From: Rhizomicrobium sp.
GTDB lineage: Bacteria; Pseudomonadota; Alphaproteobacteria; Micropepsales; Micropepsaceae
NCBI GenBank assembly: GCA_037200985.1
Contig: JBBCGJ010000001.1
Span: forward strand, 3,076,756 to 3,140,755
DNA length: 64,000 bases
Direction: 5' to 3'
The notes beneath the pieces were generated by a model. The model was given only the letters and a program-made list of their open reading frames with translations, searched no databases and had not been told where the DNA came from. The position numbers were made by a program, and so were the translations under genes. Shown one piece after another: positions 54,961 to 63,019 of this stretch (position 1 is the first letter of the stretch; each line of letters begins with the position of its first letter).

Positions 54961-56532
54961 ATGTTCATCGCGACGGGATTGGACGAGGCCGCGCTGGCGG
55001 CGGCGGGCCGCAAGGTGTTCCGCCGGGACGGCAAGCAGGTCCTGCTGATCGCGAGCGGCGGACGCGTCTTCGCCATCGCCAATCGCTGCCCGCATGAGGG
55101 CTATCCCCTGAGCGAGGGCAGCCTCGGCGCCGACTGCGCGCTGACCTGCAACTGGCACAATTGGAAATTCGACCTGAAGACCGGCGCGGCGCTGGCCGGG
55201 CGCGATCCGGTGCGTACCTATGATGTCGAAATCCGCGGCGGCGAGATCTTCGTCGACCTCGCCGATCCGCCGGCGGACGCGCAGAGGGACCGCGCGCTGA
55301 AGGGCCTCGCCGACGCGGTCGGCGACAACGACCGCCCACGCATGGCGCGCGAGGTGGCGCGGCTGGAGCGCGCGGGTTTCGACGCGCGGCTGGCGCTGAC
55401 CCATGCCATCGCGGCGCGCAATGCGCATCTGGAATACGGCACGACGCACGCCCATGCCGCGGCGGCGGACTGGTTGAAACTCGCCGCGCGGGCGAAGAAC
55501 GAGGACGCGCGGTTGGCCGCCACGCTCGAACCCATCGCGCATCTGGCCTGGGATACGCCGGGGGCGGACCGCTTTCCCTATGCGGAAGACGCGCGCGACT
55601 GGAACGCGGCGGCGTTCGTCGCGGCGATCGAGGCGGAGAACGAAGCCGAAGCGGTGGCGCTGATGCGCGGGGCGCTCTGGCTTGGCGTGGCGAAGCGCGA
55701 CATCGGTGCGGCGCTGGGCCGCGCGGCGCTGGCGCATTACGCCGATTTCGGGCACAGCGCGATCTATGTGCGCAAGACGGCGGAGCTGATCGACCTACTG
55801 GGACCCGATAGCGAGGCTGCAATCCTGCTGGCGCTGGTGCGTTCGCTGGTGACGGCGACGCGCGAGGAACGGCTGCCGGAATTCCGCGGTTACGCCAAGG
55901 CGCTGGCGGAATGGGACGGCAGGGGCGATGCGCCGGCGCGCGCCGAGGATTTCCTCGGCCTTTCGGTCGAGGGCGCGCTGCGCCGGACGCTGGCTTCGTC
56001 GGGTCGGCCGGTGCGGGAAATCTACGACGCGCTGCTGGGCGCCGCCGCCTGGAACCTGCTGCATTTCGACCTCGCGCATGACCGCGCGACGGACAACGCC
56101 ATCGCCGACAATGTGAGCTGGCTCGACTTCACGCATGCGCTCACCTTCGCCAATGCCGCGCGGTCCATCTGCGACGGCGCGCCGTCGCTGTGGCCCAAGG
56201 CGCTGCTGCAGCTCGCGCTCTTCGTCGGGCGCAACAAGGCCTATGTGACGGCGCAGCAGGAGGTCGATGGCTGGCGCGTCGGCGACACGCAGCGCTTTAT
56301 CGCCGACGAGATGGCGGGCCTCTACGATCACGGCATCGTCGAGCCGATCATCGCCTGTCACCGGGTAAAGATGCTGTTCGCGTTCGAGGACGAACTGGCC
56401 GCGGCGCCGGGTGCGCCCTGGGCCGACGCGATGGCGGCGGCGATGAACCGCTGGCTGCATACGCCGCAGAAGCGGCATCACGGCCTGCGCTTCGCCGCCC
56501 AGGCCCGCGACTTCGTCGCGAAGGAGGGATGA
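54961..56532 (+). CDS. Rieske [2Fe-2S] protein fused to a large helical domain
   Basis: 523 residues from ATG 54961 (AAGAGG just upstream; GTG 54937 also possible). Residues 1-100 are a Rieske domain: ANRCPHEGYPLSEGSLG and CNWHNWKFDL give the Cys-His pairs. The other 420 residues are helical and rich in conserved-looking His: LTHAIAARNAHLEYGTTHAH, LAHYADFGHSAIYVRKTAEL, LLHFDLAHDRA, DFTHALTFANAARS. I do not recognise this domain with certainty; it recalls questin-oxidase-like proteins and might bind metal. The alpha/beta hydrolase follows at once. Confidence 0.8.
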   Translation: MFIATGLDEAALAAAGRKVFRRDGKQVLLIASGGRVFAIANRCPHEGYPLSEGSLGADCALTCNWHNWKFDLKTGAALAGRDPVRTYDVEIRGGEIFVDLADPPADAQRDRALKGLADAVGDNDRPRMAREVARLERAGFDARLALTHAIAARNAHLEYGTTHAHAAAADWLKLAARAKNEDARLAATLEPIAHLAWDTPGADRFPYAEDARDWNAAAFVAAIEAENEAEAVALMRGALWLGVAKRDIGAALGRAALAHYADFGHSAIYVRKTAELIDLLGPDSEAAILLALVRSLVTATREERLPEFRGYAKALAEWDGRGDAPARAEDFLGLSVEGALRRTLASSGRPVREIYDALLGAAAWNLLHFDLAHDRATDNAIADNVSWLDFTHALTFANAARSICDGAPSLWPKALLQLALFVGRNKAYVTAQQEVDGWRVGDTQRFIADEMAGLYDHGIVEPIIACHRVKMLFAFEDELAAAPGAPWADAMAAAMNRWLHTPQKRHHGLRFAAQARDFVAKEG

Positions 56533-56533
56533 G

Positions 56534-57442
56534 ATGCGCAAAGGGGCGGCCATCGTTGCGGGCGTCGTCGTGCTGGCCGTGCTGGCCGCATGGCTGATCT
56601 ATCTTCCCTCCGTCGTCGTGCATGCGGTGCGCATCCCGGCGGACACGACGCCGGCGGCGTTCGACATCGGCTTTTCCGATGTGAGCTTTCCCACGCGGGG
56701 CGGCGGGCCGACGCTGCGCGGCTGGTGGATGGAGGCGCGCGATCCGAAGGGCGTCGTCATTTTCGTGCATGGCGGCAACGGCAATCGCCGCGATATCTAT
56801 GCCGGCGGGCTGGAGATGCAGGCCTTCCTCGTCGGCCAGGGCTATTCGGTGCTCGCCTTCGACCAGCGCAACCATGGCCGCTCCGACGCGACGGCAGACG
56901 GGCAGATCACGCTCGGCATCGAGGAATCGCGCGACGCGCTGGGCGCCGTCGACTACGTCGCGAAGCGGGCGCCGGGCCGGAAGATCACCCTGCTCGCCGA
57001 TTCCATGGGCGGCGCCACCGCGATCTATGCCGCGACGAAGGACCGGCGCATCGCCGGCCTCATGCTGATCGATCCGGCGCTCGACGCGGACAGCGTGGAG
57101 CTCGGCGCGCTCTACGCCAATATCGGCCTGCCGCAGATCCTGCTGCCGCCGATCGCCTGGAGCGCCAAGACGTTCTTCGCCCATCCGACCGAGGCGCGCG
57201 ATGCGCTGAAAGAGGGCGAGCGGCTCGCCGTTCCGATCCTGCTGATCCAGGACGACCGCGATCCGGTCTGCCGGCCGGAATTCTCGCGTGCCCTCGCGGC
57301 GGCGAACCGGCACGTCACGCTGTGGATCTCGCGCGATCCCGACGCGCCGGCGGGGCGCTGGGGCTATCACACCGGCGCCTGGAAGCTGCATCGCGCCGAG
57401 GTCGCGCAGCAGATGCTGCGCTTCCTGGCCGGCGGAGGCTGA
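56534..57442 (+). CDS. Alpha/beta hydrolase with N-terminal membrane anchor
   Basis: 302 residues. Residues 4-24 are hydrophobic (GAAIVAGVVVLAVLAAWLIY), an anchor or signal. The fold shows VIFVHGGNGNRRDIYAGGL (oxyanion), LLADSMGGATAIYAA (nucleophile Ser), LLIQDDRDPVCRPEF (Asp) and GRWGYHTGAWKLH (His). Substrate unknown. It starts one base after the Rieske fusion stop, so they form an operon. Confidence 0.9.
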   Translation: MRKGAAIVAGVVVLAVLAAWLIYLPSVVVHAVRIPADTTPAAFDIGFSDVSFPTRGGGPTLRGWWMEARDPKGVVIFVHGGNGNRRDIYAGGLEMQAFLVGQGYSVLAFDQRNHGRSDATADGQITLGIEESRDALGAVDYVAKRAPGRKITLLADSMGGATAIYAATKDRRIAGLMLIDPALDADSVELGALYANIGLPQILLPPIAWSAKTFFAHPTEARDALKEGERLAVPILLIQDDRDPVCRPEFSRALAAANRHVTLWISRDPDAPAGRWGYHTGAWKLHRAEVAQQMLRFLAGGG

Positions 57443-57481
57443 GAGGAATGGATTCTGCGCCGCGGCGAGGATCGAGACGAT

Positions 57482-58432
57482 CTACGGCGCGCCGCAATCG
57501 GCGCAGACCGCGACCTCGACCGTGACGTGACTTAAGTCGGGGAAGTGGCGGCGCAGGCCGGTCTTGATCGCTTCCGAATCCGTAGGCGCCGGGCTGACCA
57601 GCGAGACGATCAATCCGCGATGGCCGGGGCCGAGCCGCCACAGATGCAGGTCGCAGACCCGCGTGCCCTCCGCCTGCTCCAGATGGCCGCGGATCTCGGC
57701 CGCCAGATGCGGGCTGTCTTCGGCGTCGAGCAGGACCAGCGCGCTGTCGCGGATCAGGCCATAGGACCATGAGGCGATGACGAAGGCGCCGATCACGCCC
57801 ACCAGGGGATCGAGGAAGGCGACGCCGAAGAACAGCCCCGCCGCCAGCGCGACGATGGCGAGCACCGAGGTCGCGGCGTCCGCCAAGACGTGGATATAGG
57901 CCGCGCGCATGTTGTTGTCGGCATGGTCCTGATGGTGATGGGCATGGCCGTGCTCATGGGCGTGTTCGTCGTCCTTCAGGATGAAGGCGCTGACGATGTT
58001 GACCAGCAGGCCCAGCGTGGCGACGACCAGCGCGTCGCCATAGCTCACCGGCACGGGAGACGCGAGACGCGCCACGGATTCGAACGCCACGCCCAGCGCG
58101 ATCAGGCCGAGCACGATGGCGCTGGCGAAGGCCGCGAGGTCGCCGAACTTGCCCGAGCCGAAGGTGAAGCGGGTGTCCTTGGCATGACGCCGTGCCAGCC
58201 AATAGGCGCCGGCCGCGAGCCCGAGCGCGCCGACATGGGTCGCCATGTGGAAGCCGTCGGCGAGGAGCGCCATGGAACCGAAGAGAAGGCCGCAGACGAT
58301 CTCGACCGCCATGAAGGCGGCGGTGATCAGCGTGGCGAGCCGGGCACGCCGCTCCGCCCGCGCATGGCCCGCGCCCAGGAAGACGTGGTCATGCGTCCAG
58401 ATGCCGTGCTCGTGATGGTCGTGGACCGCCAT
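57482..58432 (-). CDS. dmeF: Cation diffusion facilitator, DmeF-like
   Basis: 316 residues starting MAVHDHHEHGIWTHDHVFLG at ATG 58432; the His-rich start is typical of DmeF Co/Ni exporters. Six helices, metal site GSMALLADGFHMATHVGALG and YIHVLADAATSVLAIVALAA (HxxxD pairs), cytoplasmic His loop HAHEHGHAHHHQDHAD, and a C-terminal metal-binding fold. The frame is open upstream without homology. Convergent with the hydrolase. Confidence 0.9.
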   Translation of the reverse strand: MAVHDHHEHGIWTHDHVFLGAGHARAERRARLATLITAAFMAVEIVCGLLFGSMALLADGFHMATHVGALGLAAGAYWLARRHAKDTRFTFGSGKFGDLAAFASAIVLGLIALGVAFESVARLASPVPVSYGDALVVATLGLLVNIVSAFILKDDEHAHEHGHAHHHQDHADNNMRAAYIHVLADAATSVLAIVALAAGLFFGVAFLDPLVGVIGAFVIASWSYGLIRDSALVLLDAEDSPHLAAEIRGHLEQAEGTRVCDLHLWRLGPGHRGLIVSLVSPAPTDSEAIKTGLRRHFPDLSHVTVEVAVCADCGAP

Positions 58433-58459
58433 GGCCCAAGGATACGCCTTCGCGCGGCC

Positions 58460-58492
58460 AAAAGAAAAAGGGCCGCACTGGGTATGCGGCCC
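58460..58492 (-). terminator. Rho-independent terminator of the secreted inhibitor gene
   Basis: On the minus strand GGGCCGCA / TGCGGCCC stem with a seven-base loop, followed by TTTTTCTTTT. It lies 31 bases past the stop at 58524. Confidence 0.88.
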
Positions 58493-58523
58493 CCTTTCCC
58501 AACGGAGAAGGATGAAACTTCGT

Positions 58524-58856
58524 TTAGTGGCTGAGGACCACTTTGCGCTGGTCGGCGAAGGTCTGGCCTTCGAGCGACTCGCCATGCGGCTTCAGCACCG
58601 CATAGGTCTCGCCCGAGGCGGAGATGAGCTGATAGCCCGAGCCGGTCGGCGCCCATTTGGTGAGCGTCGTGCCGGTGGCGCAATCGGCCGCCGGCGTGAT
58701 GGCGCCGTCGGCGGTGATGGTCAGGTCGCAGGGCGCCTTGGCGCCGACGGCGAGCTTGTAGGTACCGGCCGCCAGCGCGGGCGCCTGGGCGTAGGCCGAG
58801 CTGAAGCCGGAGATCGCGAGGACGAAGGAAAGGGTCAGGAGGCGGGACGTGTTCAT
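58524..58856 (-). CDS. Secreted protein resembling AprI/Inh protease inhibitors
   Basis: 110 residues starting MNTSRLLTLSFVLAISGFSS, a signal peptide cleaved after AYAQ. Mature part: GTYKLAVGAKAPCDLTITAD and a second Cys in PAADCATGTTLTKWAPTGSG, then YQLISASGETYAVLKPHGES. The Cys pair, TKW and G-x-L pattern resemble the Inh/Omp19 metalloprotease-inhibitor barrel. No protease gene is visible nearby. It has its own terminator. Confidence 0.7.
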   Translation of the reverse strand: MNTSRLLTLSFVLAISGFSSAYAQAPALAAGTYKLAVGAKAPCDLTITADGAITPAADCATGTTLTKWAPTGSGYQLISASGETYAVLKPHGESLEGQTFADQRKVVLSH

Positions 58857-59244
58857 GTGAATAATTCCTTCAAGGTTCAACATTCAGAAGATTAGTATCA
58901 GGCGATCCAATTTCAAGGATATTTTCTTCGCAGATGCAACAATTCGTATTGCGAAAAGTGCAAACATGGAAAATCCGTATATTGTTCAATATGTTATACG
59001 ATGAAAAATTTTTATGAACGGCGCGGATTTCCTGCATGCGAGGCGCGCATGGCTGCGGCGCACAACGGCATTATCGCGGCCAGTCTTGTTCCCATCGGGA
59101 GAGGTGCCGAGACAAACAGGCCGCGGTGGGACGGTGCGACCGGTCGCGAAAAAGGCTCGCCCACGCGGGGATTGGGCGCCGAGATCGGATGGATGATGGC
59201 GGTGTCACCTCTCTCCCGGTGGAGAGAGGGGGACCGGTCCGCCG
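58857..59244. other. Intergenic region, partly AT-rich
   Basis: No convincing gene. 58880-59020 is AT-rich (TTCAAGGATATTTTCTTCGC, ATTGTTCAATATGTTATACG) and probably holds the promoter of the secreted inhibitor gene or degraded foreign DNA. A palindrome CCTCTCTCCC...GGAGAGAGG lies at about 59206-59229. Short open frames here on the plus strand have no homology I recognise. Confidence 0.5.
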
Positions 59245-59904
59245 CTATTTCGGCTGGGGCACGATGCGCAGATAGGGGCGCGGGGCCTTCCAGCCGCCGG
59301 GATAGAGCTTCTCGGCTTCCTCATTGGTGACGGTGCCGGCGATGATGACGTCCTCGCCCGGCTTCCAGTTCGCCGGCGTCGCCACCCGGTGCCTGGCGCC
59401 GAGCTGCAGCGAGTCGATGACGCGCAGCACCTCGTCGAAATTGCGGCCCACCGTCATCGGATAGACCAGGATGAGCTTGATCTTCTTGTCCGGGCCGATG
59501 ATGAAGACGTTGCGCACCGTCTGGTTGTCGGCCGGCGTGCGCTTGAGCGGATCGCCCGAAATCTCCGCCGGCAGCATGTTGTAGAGCTTGGAGACGTTGA
59601 AATCGGTGTCGCCGATCATCGGATAATTGGGCGCGGTGCCCTGGGTATCGGCGATGTCCTGGGCCCATTGCGCGTGGCGGTCGACCGGATCGACCGACAG
59701 GCCGATGATCTTGACGTTGCGCTTGTCGAATTCCGGCTTGAGCTTGGCCATGGTGCCGAGCTCGGTCGTGCACACCGGCGTGAAATCCTTCGGGTGCGAG
59801 AACAGCACGCCCCAGGAATCCCCGAGCCAGGTGTGGAAGTTGATCCGGCCTTCGGTGGTGTCGGCGTCGAAATCGGGCGCGGTATCGCCGATGCGCAGGG
59901 ACAT
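59245..59904 (-). CDS. 1-Cys peroxiredoxin (Prx6 type)
   Basis: Reduces peroxides with one peroxidatic Cys. 219 residues: DSWGVLFSHPKDFTPVCTTE contains the active site P-x3-T-x2-C, and the long C-terminal domain (VATPANWKPGEDVIIAGTVT to YLRIVP) is the Prx6 dimerisation part. No resolving Cys seen. Start MSLRIGDTAPDFDADTTEGR at ATG 59904. It follows the ars genes on the same strand. Confidence 0.95.
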   Translation of the reverse strand: MSLRIGDTAPDFDADTTEGRINFHTWLGDSWGVLFSHPKDFTPVCTTELGTMAKLKPEFDKRNVKIIGLSVDPVDRHAQWAQDIADTQGTAPNYPMIGDTDFNVSKLYNMLPAEISGDPLKRTPADNQTVRNVFIIGPDKKIKLILVYPMTVGRNFDEVLRVIDSLQLGARHRVATPANWKPGEDVIIAGTVTNEEAEKLYPGGWKAPRPYLRIVPQPK

Positions 59905-59962
59905 GGGAGCCTCCGTCTAGTGTTCCACTATACAACGGCGACGAGCTTAGCCAAATTTTGTG

Positions 59963-60631
59963 TCACGCGTGAGGGCTGGCTTTCGGACCTGCGAAAAGCC
60001 AGACCGAGACGAAGGTCGCCGCCAGCGCGCCCGCGATTTCCGCGACGACGAAGGCGGGCGCGTCGGCCGGGCGGATGCCGGAAAAGGTCGGCGTCAGGGC
60101 GCGCGCCACGGTGACGGCGGGATTGGCGAAGGCGGTCGACGCGGTGAACCAATAGGCCGCCGCGATATAGAGGCCGACGGCGAAGGCGACGACGCGCTCA
60201 CCCCGCATGGCGAAGATCGCCAGCAGCAGGCCGAAGGTCGCCACGAACTCCGACAGCCAGATCGGCGGACCGCTGCGCGCGGCGATGCCCGGGGCGAGAA
60301 CGGGCAAGGCGAACATCGCATGCGCGAGCCAGGTGCCGGCAATGCCGCCGGCGAACTGAGCGACCATGTAAGCCGCAGCGTTTCTCCAGGCGAATTCGCC
60401 GCGCACCGCGAAGGCCAGCGTCACCGCCGGATTGAAATGGGCGCCGGATACCGGCGCCAGCGCCAGGATCAGCACGACGAGCAATGCCGCCGTCGCCGCG
60501 GTGTTGCAGAGCAGCGCCAGGGCGGCATCCCGGGTCAGCGTCTCGGCCATGATCCCCGAGCCGACGACTCCCGCAGCCAGCAGGCAGGTCCCGAGCGCCT
60601 CGGCAAAGCAGGCCCGGCGAAGATCAGCCAC
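59963..60631 (-). CDS. Aquaporin-family channel, AqpS-like
   Basis: Six-helix MIP channel of 222 residues. The two NPA boxes are intact, GAHFNPAVTLAFAVRGEF and TAFANPAVTVARALTPTF. I start it at GTG 60631 (VADLRRACFAEALGTCLLAA) overlapping arsC by eight bases; ATGs at 60649 and 60664 are alternatives. In Sinorhizobium meliloti AqpS lets arsenite from ArsC leave the cell; the same role is inferred here from the operon. Confidence 0.88.
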   Translation of the reverse strand: MADLRRACFAEALGTCLLAAGVVGSGIMAETLTRDAALALLCNTAATAALLVVLILALAPVSGAHFNPAVTLAFAVRGEFAWRNAAAYMVAQFAGGIAGTWLAHAMFALPVLAPGIAARSGPPIWLSEFVATFGLLLAIFAMRGERVVAFAVGLYIAAAYWFTASTAFANPAVTVARALTPTFSGIRPADAPAFVVAEIAGALAATFVSVWLFAGPKASPHA

Positions 60632-61118
60632 GGCCGATCGCGTCCACATGCGTCTTCGCGGCAAGGCGGTCGAGCTTCGCGATCGGCAGCGCCGTGAAAA
60701 CGCGGATGCGGTTGGTCAGCAGGCGCAGCGTGGCGCGGAAGGCCTGCGCCTTCCGTGCGTCGCTGCCCTCCACTGCCGCCGGATCGGGCATCCCCCAATG
60801 GGCGGTGACGGGATGGCCGGGCCATACCGGACAGACTTCGCCGGCCGCGTCGTCGCAGACGGTGAACACGAAATCCATCACCGGCGCGTCGGACGCGGCG
60901 AACTCGTCCCAGCTCTTGGAGCGATAGCCTTCGGCGGCGAGCCCGGCCTGTTTCAGCATGGCGAGCGCGAAGGGATTGACCGTTCCCTTCGGGAAACTGC
61001 CCGCCGAGAAGGCGCGGAAGCGGCCTCTGCTTTCCGCGTTCAGGATCGCTTCGGCGAGGATCGAGCGGGCCGAGTTGCCGGTGCAGAGGAAAAGCACGTT
61101 GTAGACTTGCCCGCTCAT
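60624..61118 (-). CDS. arsC: Arsenate reductase (low-molecular-weight phosphatase type)
   Basis: 164 residues starting MSGQVYNVLFLCTGNSARSI at ATG 61118. The phosphate loop CTGNSARS is the LMW-PTPase/thioredoxin-type ArsC signature. PVMDFVFTVCDDAAGEVCPV and WPGHPVTAHWGMPDPA are also typical. It reduces arsenate to arsenite. Overlaps arsR by ATGA. Confidence 0.94.
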   Translation of the reverse strand: MSGQVYNVLFLCTGNSARSILAEAILNAESRGRFRAFSAGSFPKGTVNPFALAMLKQAGLAAEGYRSKSWDEFAASDAPVMDFVFTVCDDAAGEVCPVWPGHPVTAHWGMPDPAAVEGSDARKAQAFRATLRLLTNRIRVFTALPIAKLDRLAAKTHVDAIGRG

Positions 61119-61453
61119 GCGCCGCACCGGGTCGACGCAGCGTCCGGCACGATGTTGCATATCTCGGGACGGCCGCCGCAGCAATCCTCCATCAGGAAGG
61201 CCAGCAGCGAACGCATGCCGTCGAAATGCGCGGTGTAGATCAGGCTGCGGCTCTCGCGCCGCTGGACGATGAGGCCGGCGCGTTCCAGCTCCTTCAGGTG
61301 GAAGGACAGCGTCGGCGCGGGCGTGGACAGCGCCTCGGCGATGGCGCCGGCGCTTTCGCCCGCCGGACCGGCGCGGACGAGCCGGCGGAAGATCGCCAGG
61401 CGGGTGTCCTGCGCAAGGGCGGATAGTTTGGCGAGGGCGTCGTCCGATTCCAT
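61115..61453 (-). CDS. arsR: Arsenic-responsive ArsR repressor
   Basis: 112 residues: LSALAQDTRLAIFRRLVRAG, IAEALSTPAPTLSFHLKELE and RAGLIVQRRESRSLIYTAHF make the winged HTH. The C-terminal FLMEDCCGGRPEIC carries three Cys suited to binding arsenite, as in other alphaproteobacterial ArsR proteins. First gene of arsR-arsC-aquaporin. Confidence 0.94.
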   Translation of the reverse strand: MESDDALAKLSALAQDTRLAIFRRLVRAGPAGESAGAIAEALSTPAPTLSFHLKELERAGLIVQRRESRSLIYTAHFDGMRSLLAFLMEDCCGGRPEICNIVPDAASTRCGA

Positions 61454-61472
61454 ATTTCTAGAATAATGAAAT
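61454..61472. promoter_or_regulatory. Operator candidate of the ars operon
   Basis: ATTTC N9 GAAAT directly upstream of the arsR start, with an inner TTCTAGAA palindrome. Position and AT-rich character fit an ArsR operator. Confidence 0.6.
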
Positions 61473-61798
61473 CATTGGGGCGGTCAAGGCTCGCACCAAA
61501 AAAGGCGGCCCGAGAGCCGCGATCCACGCACTGCGCGTCGCGTCGACGGGCGGCGCGGCGCGGCGCTCGGGATGAACTTCGCGCGCGCGCCAGACGCCGC
61601 ACCTGCAAAGGCGCTTACATCGTTGACTATATCGATTTACTAGAGTTTAAAGGCATACCGGGCTTGCCCGGTGGTTCCTCCCTGAACTTGGCAGCGGGCC
61701 GGAGGGACGAACGCGGCGCGGCGCAAGTCCCCTTTTGCGCCGCCTCACCGGCCGTCTTAAGCTCCGGCCCGCACTTTTTGCCTTGACGGAGTTCACCC
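61473..61798. other. Intergenic region between arsR and the TauD-like gene
   Basis: No gene seen. It contains an AT-rich promoter-like stretch (TTGACTATATCGATTTACTA at 61623) and, further on, GCGGGCCGGAG.../CTCCGGCCCGC arms (61690-61773) around a GGCGCAAG...TTGCGCC hairpin. Confidence 0.5.
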
Positions 61799-62677
61799 GT
61801 GTCCAAGATCGCCACCCGCACCCTGACGCCCACCATCGGCGCGGTCGTCGAAGGCGTCGACTTGTCGAAGCGGCTGGACGATGCGGAGATCGCCGCCGTC
61901 CGCGCGGCCCTGCTCAAGCACAAGGTGATCTTCTTCGAGGACCAGCACATCACGCCGGTGCAGCATCGCGACTTCGCGGCGCGCTTCGGCATGCTGCACA
62001 CCCATCCGCTCTATCCCGGCGTGCCCGAGGCGCCGGAGATGTTCATCCTGGACAACCACGCGAACAATCCGACCGACAACGACGCCTGGCACACCGATGT
62101 GACGTTCATCGAGACGCCGCCCCTGGGCGCGATCCTCTATGCCAAGCTGCTGCCGCCGAAGGGCGGCGACACGGTGTGGGCCAACATGCAGGCGGCGTAT
62201 GAAGGGCTATCGAAGCCGCTGCAGCGATTCCTGAGCGAGCTCGACGCGGTCCATGATTTCGCGCGCGGCTTCCCGGCGCGCGGCACGGTCGCGGGCCAGG
62301 CCGGCGCGGAGAAACACGCGAAGGCGGTGGCGGAGCATCCGCCGGTGATCCACCCCGTGGTGCGCACCCATCCGGAGACCGGCGCCGACGGGCTGTTCGT
62401 GAATTACGGCTTTACGGATCGCATCAAGGGCCTGCGCCGCGAGGAGAGCGCCGCCCTCCTGAACATGCTGTTCGTGCACGTCCAGAAGCCGGAATACCAG
62501 GTGCGCTGGAAGTGGAAGGAGAATTCGATCGCCTTCTGGGACAACCGCATAACGCAGCACTACGCGGTGAACGACTACCTGCCCCACCGCCGCATCATGA
62601 ACCGCGCGACGATCCTGGGGGACCGCCCCTTCAACAAGGCGCGCCGGCCGGCGGATGTGCGCCAGGCGGCGGAATGA
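61799..62677 (+). CDS. TauD/TfdA-family 2-oxoglutarate dioxygenase
   Basis: 292 residues from GTG 61799 (GGAG nine bases upstream). Fe(II) ligands in DNDAWHTDVTFIETPP (HxD) and a later His in ITQHYAVNDYLPHRRIMNRA, whose Arg binds 2-oxoglutarate. GAVVEGVDLSKRLDDAEIAA is the TauD start. It may release sulfite from taurine-like sulfonates or degrade another acid; substrate not shown. It is the last gene with the host base composition. Confidence 0.92.
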   Translation: MSKIATRTLTPTIGAVVEGVDLSKRLDDAEIAAVRAALLKHKVIFFEDQHITPVQHRDFAARFGMLHTHPLYPGVPEAPEMFILDNHANNPTDNDAWHTDVTFIETPPLGAILYAKLLPPKGGDTVWANMQAAYEGLSKPLQRFLSELDAVHDFARGFPARGTVAGQAGAEKHAKAVAEHPPVIHPVVRTHPETGADGLFVNYGFTDRIKGLRREESAALLNMLFVHVQKPEYQVRWKWKENSIAFWDNRITQHYAVNDYLPHRRIMNRATILGDRPFNKARRPADVRQAAE

Positions 62678-62773
62678 ATAAAAGGCCAAGGCTTCTCACA
62701 CGTCTACTACGATCAAAGACGACCCCCATTTGACAAGGGTTCCGCGCGCGCCGTTTAATGAGGCAACTCCACT
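62678..62773. other. Junction to a lower-GC segment
   Basis: Short non-coding stretch after the TauD-like gene. From here to the window end the sequence is visibly poorer in G and C and uses codons such as ATA, CTA, AGA and TTA that are rare to the left. No tRNA or attachment site was recognised at the boundary. Confidence 0.5.
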
Positions 62774-62965
62774 TCAATCTAGCATTATCTGGTCAACAAA
62801 CTCATTTTTTGCCACGACGCGATTTTCGTCCGTGGTTTGAGCTGGCTCAAACCGAGATCGAAGCCACCTCTCAACAAGTTGGTCGTGCCTTGTGCGTAGC
62901 GTTTCGTAATCGCGCTCAATCTCTTGGATGGTTTTCTTGTCTGGGATCATGCCGGCCATAACCAT
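62774..62965 (-). CDS. Small hypothetical protein beside the deaminase gene
   Basis: 63 residues: MVMAGMIPDKKTIQEIERDY, ETLRTRHDQLVERWLRSRFE and PAQTTDENRVVAKNEFVDQI. Charged and helical, so it looks like a real protein although short. ATGs at codons 1, 3 and 6 compete. It is divergent from the anti-phage deaminase-like gene with 54 bases between. A plus-strand frame over the same bases has less natural composition. No family recognised. Confidence 0.5.
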   Translation of the reverse strand: MVMAGMIPDKKTIQEIERDYETLRTRHDQLVERWLRSRFEPAQTTDENRVVAKNEFVDQIMLD

Positions 62966-63019
62966 CCTCCATTCGACGAGACAGAATCAGTAACACCATT
63001 CGCATGCGCTGGGAATCCC

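Noticed and set aside
59001..59330. Short plus-strand frames upstream of the peroxiredoxin
   Set aside because: No homology, overlapping alternatives in all frames, and they run into the antisense end of the peroxiredoxin gene.
62758..62961. 67-codon plus-strand frame upstream of the deaminase as a protein gene
   Set aside because: Composition is less natural than the minus-strand frame over the same bases and no ribosome binding site is evident; an RNA on this strand is still possible and listed as a finding.
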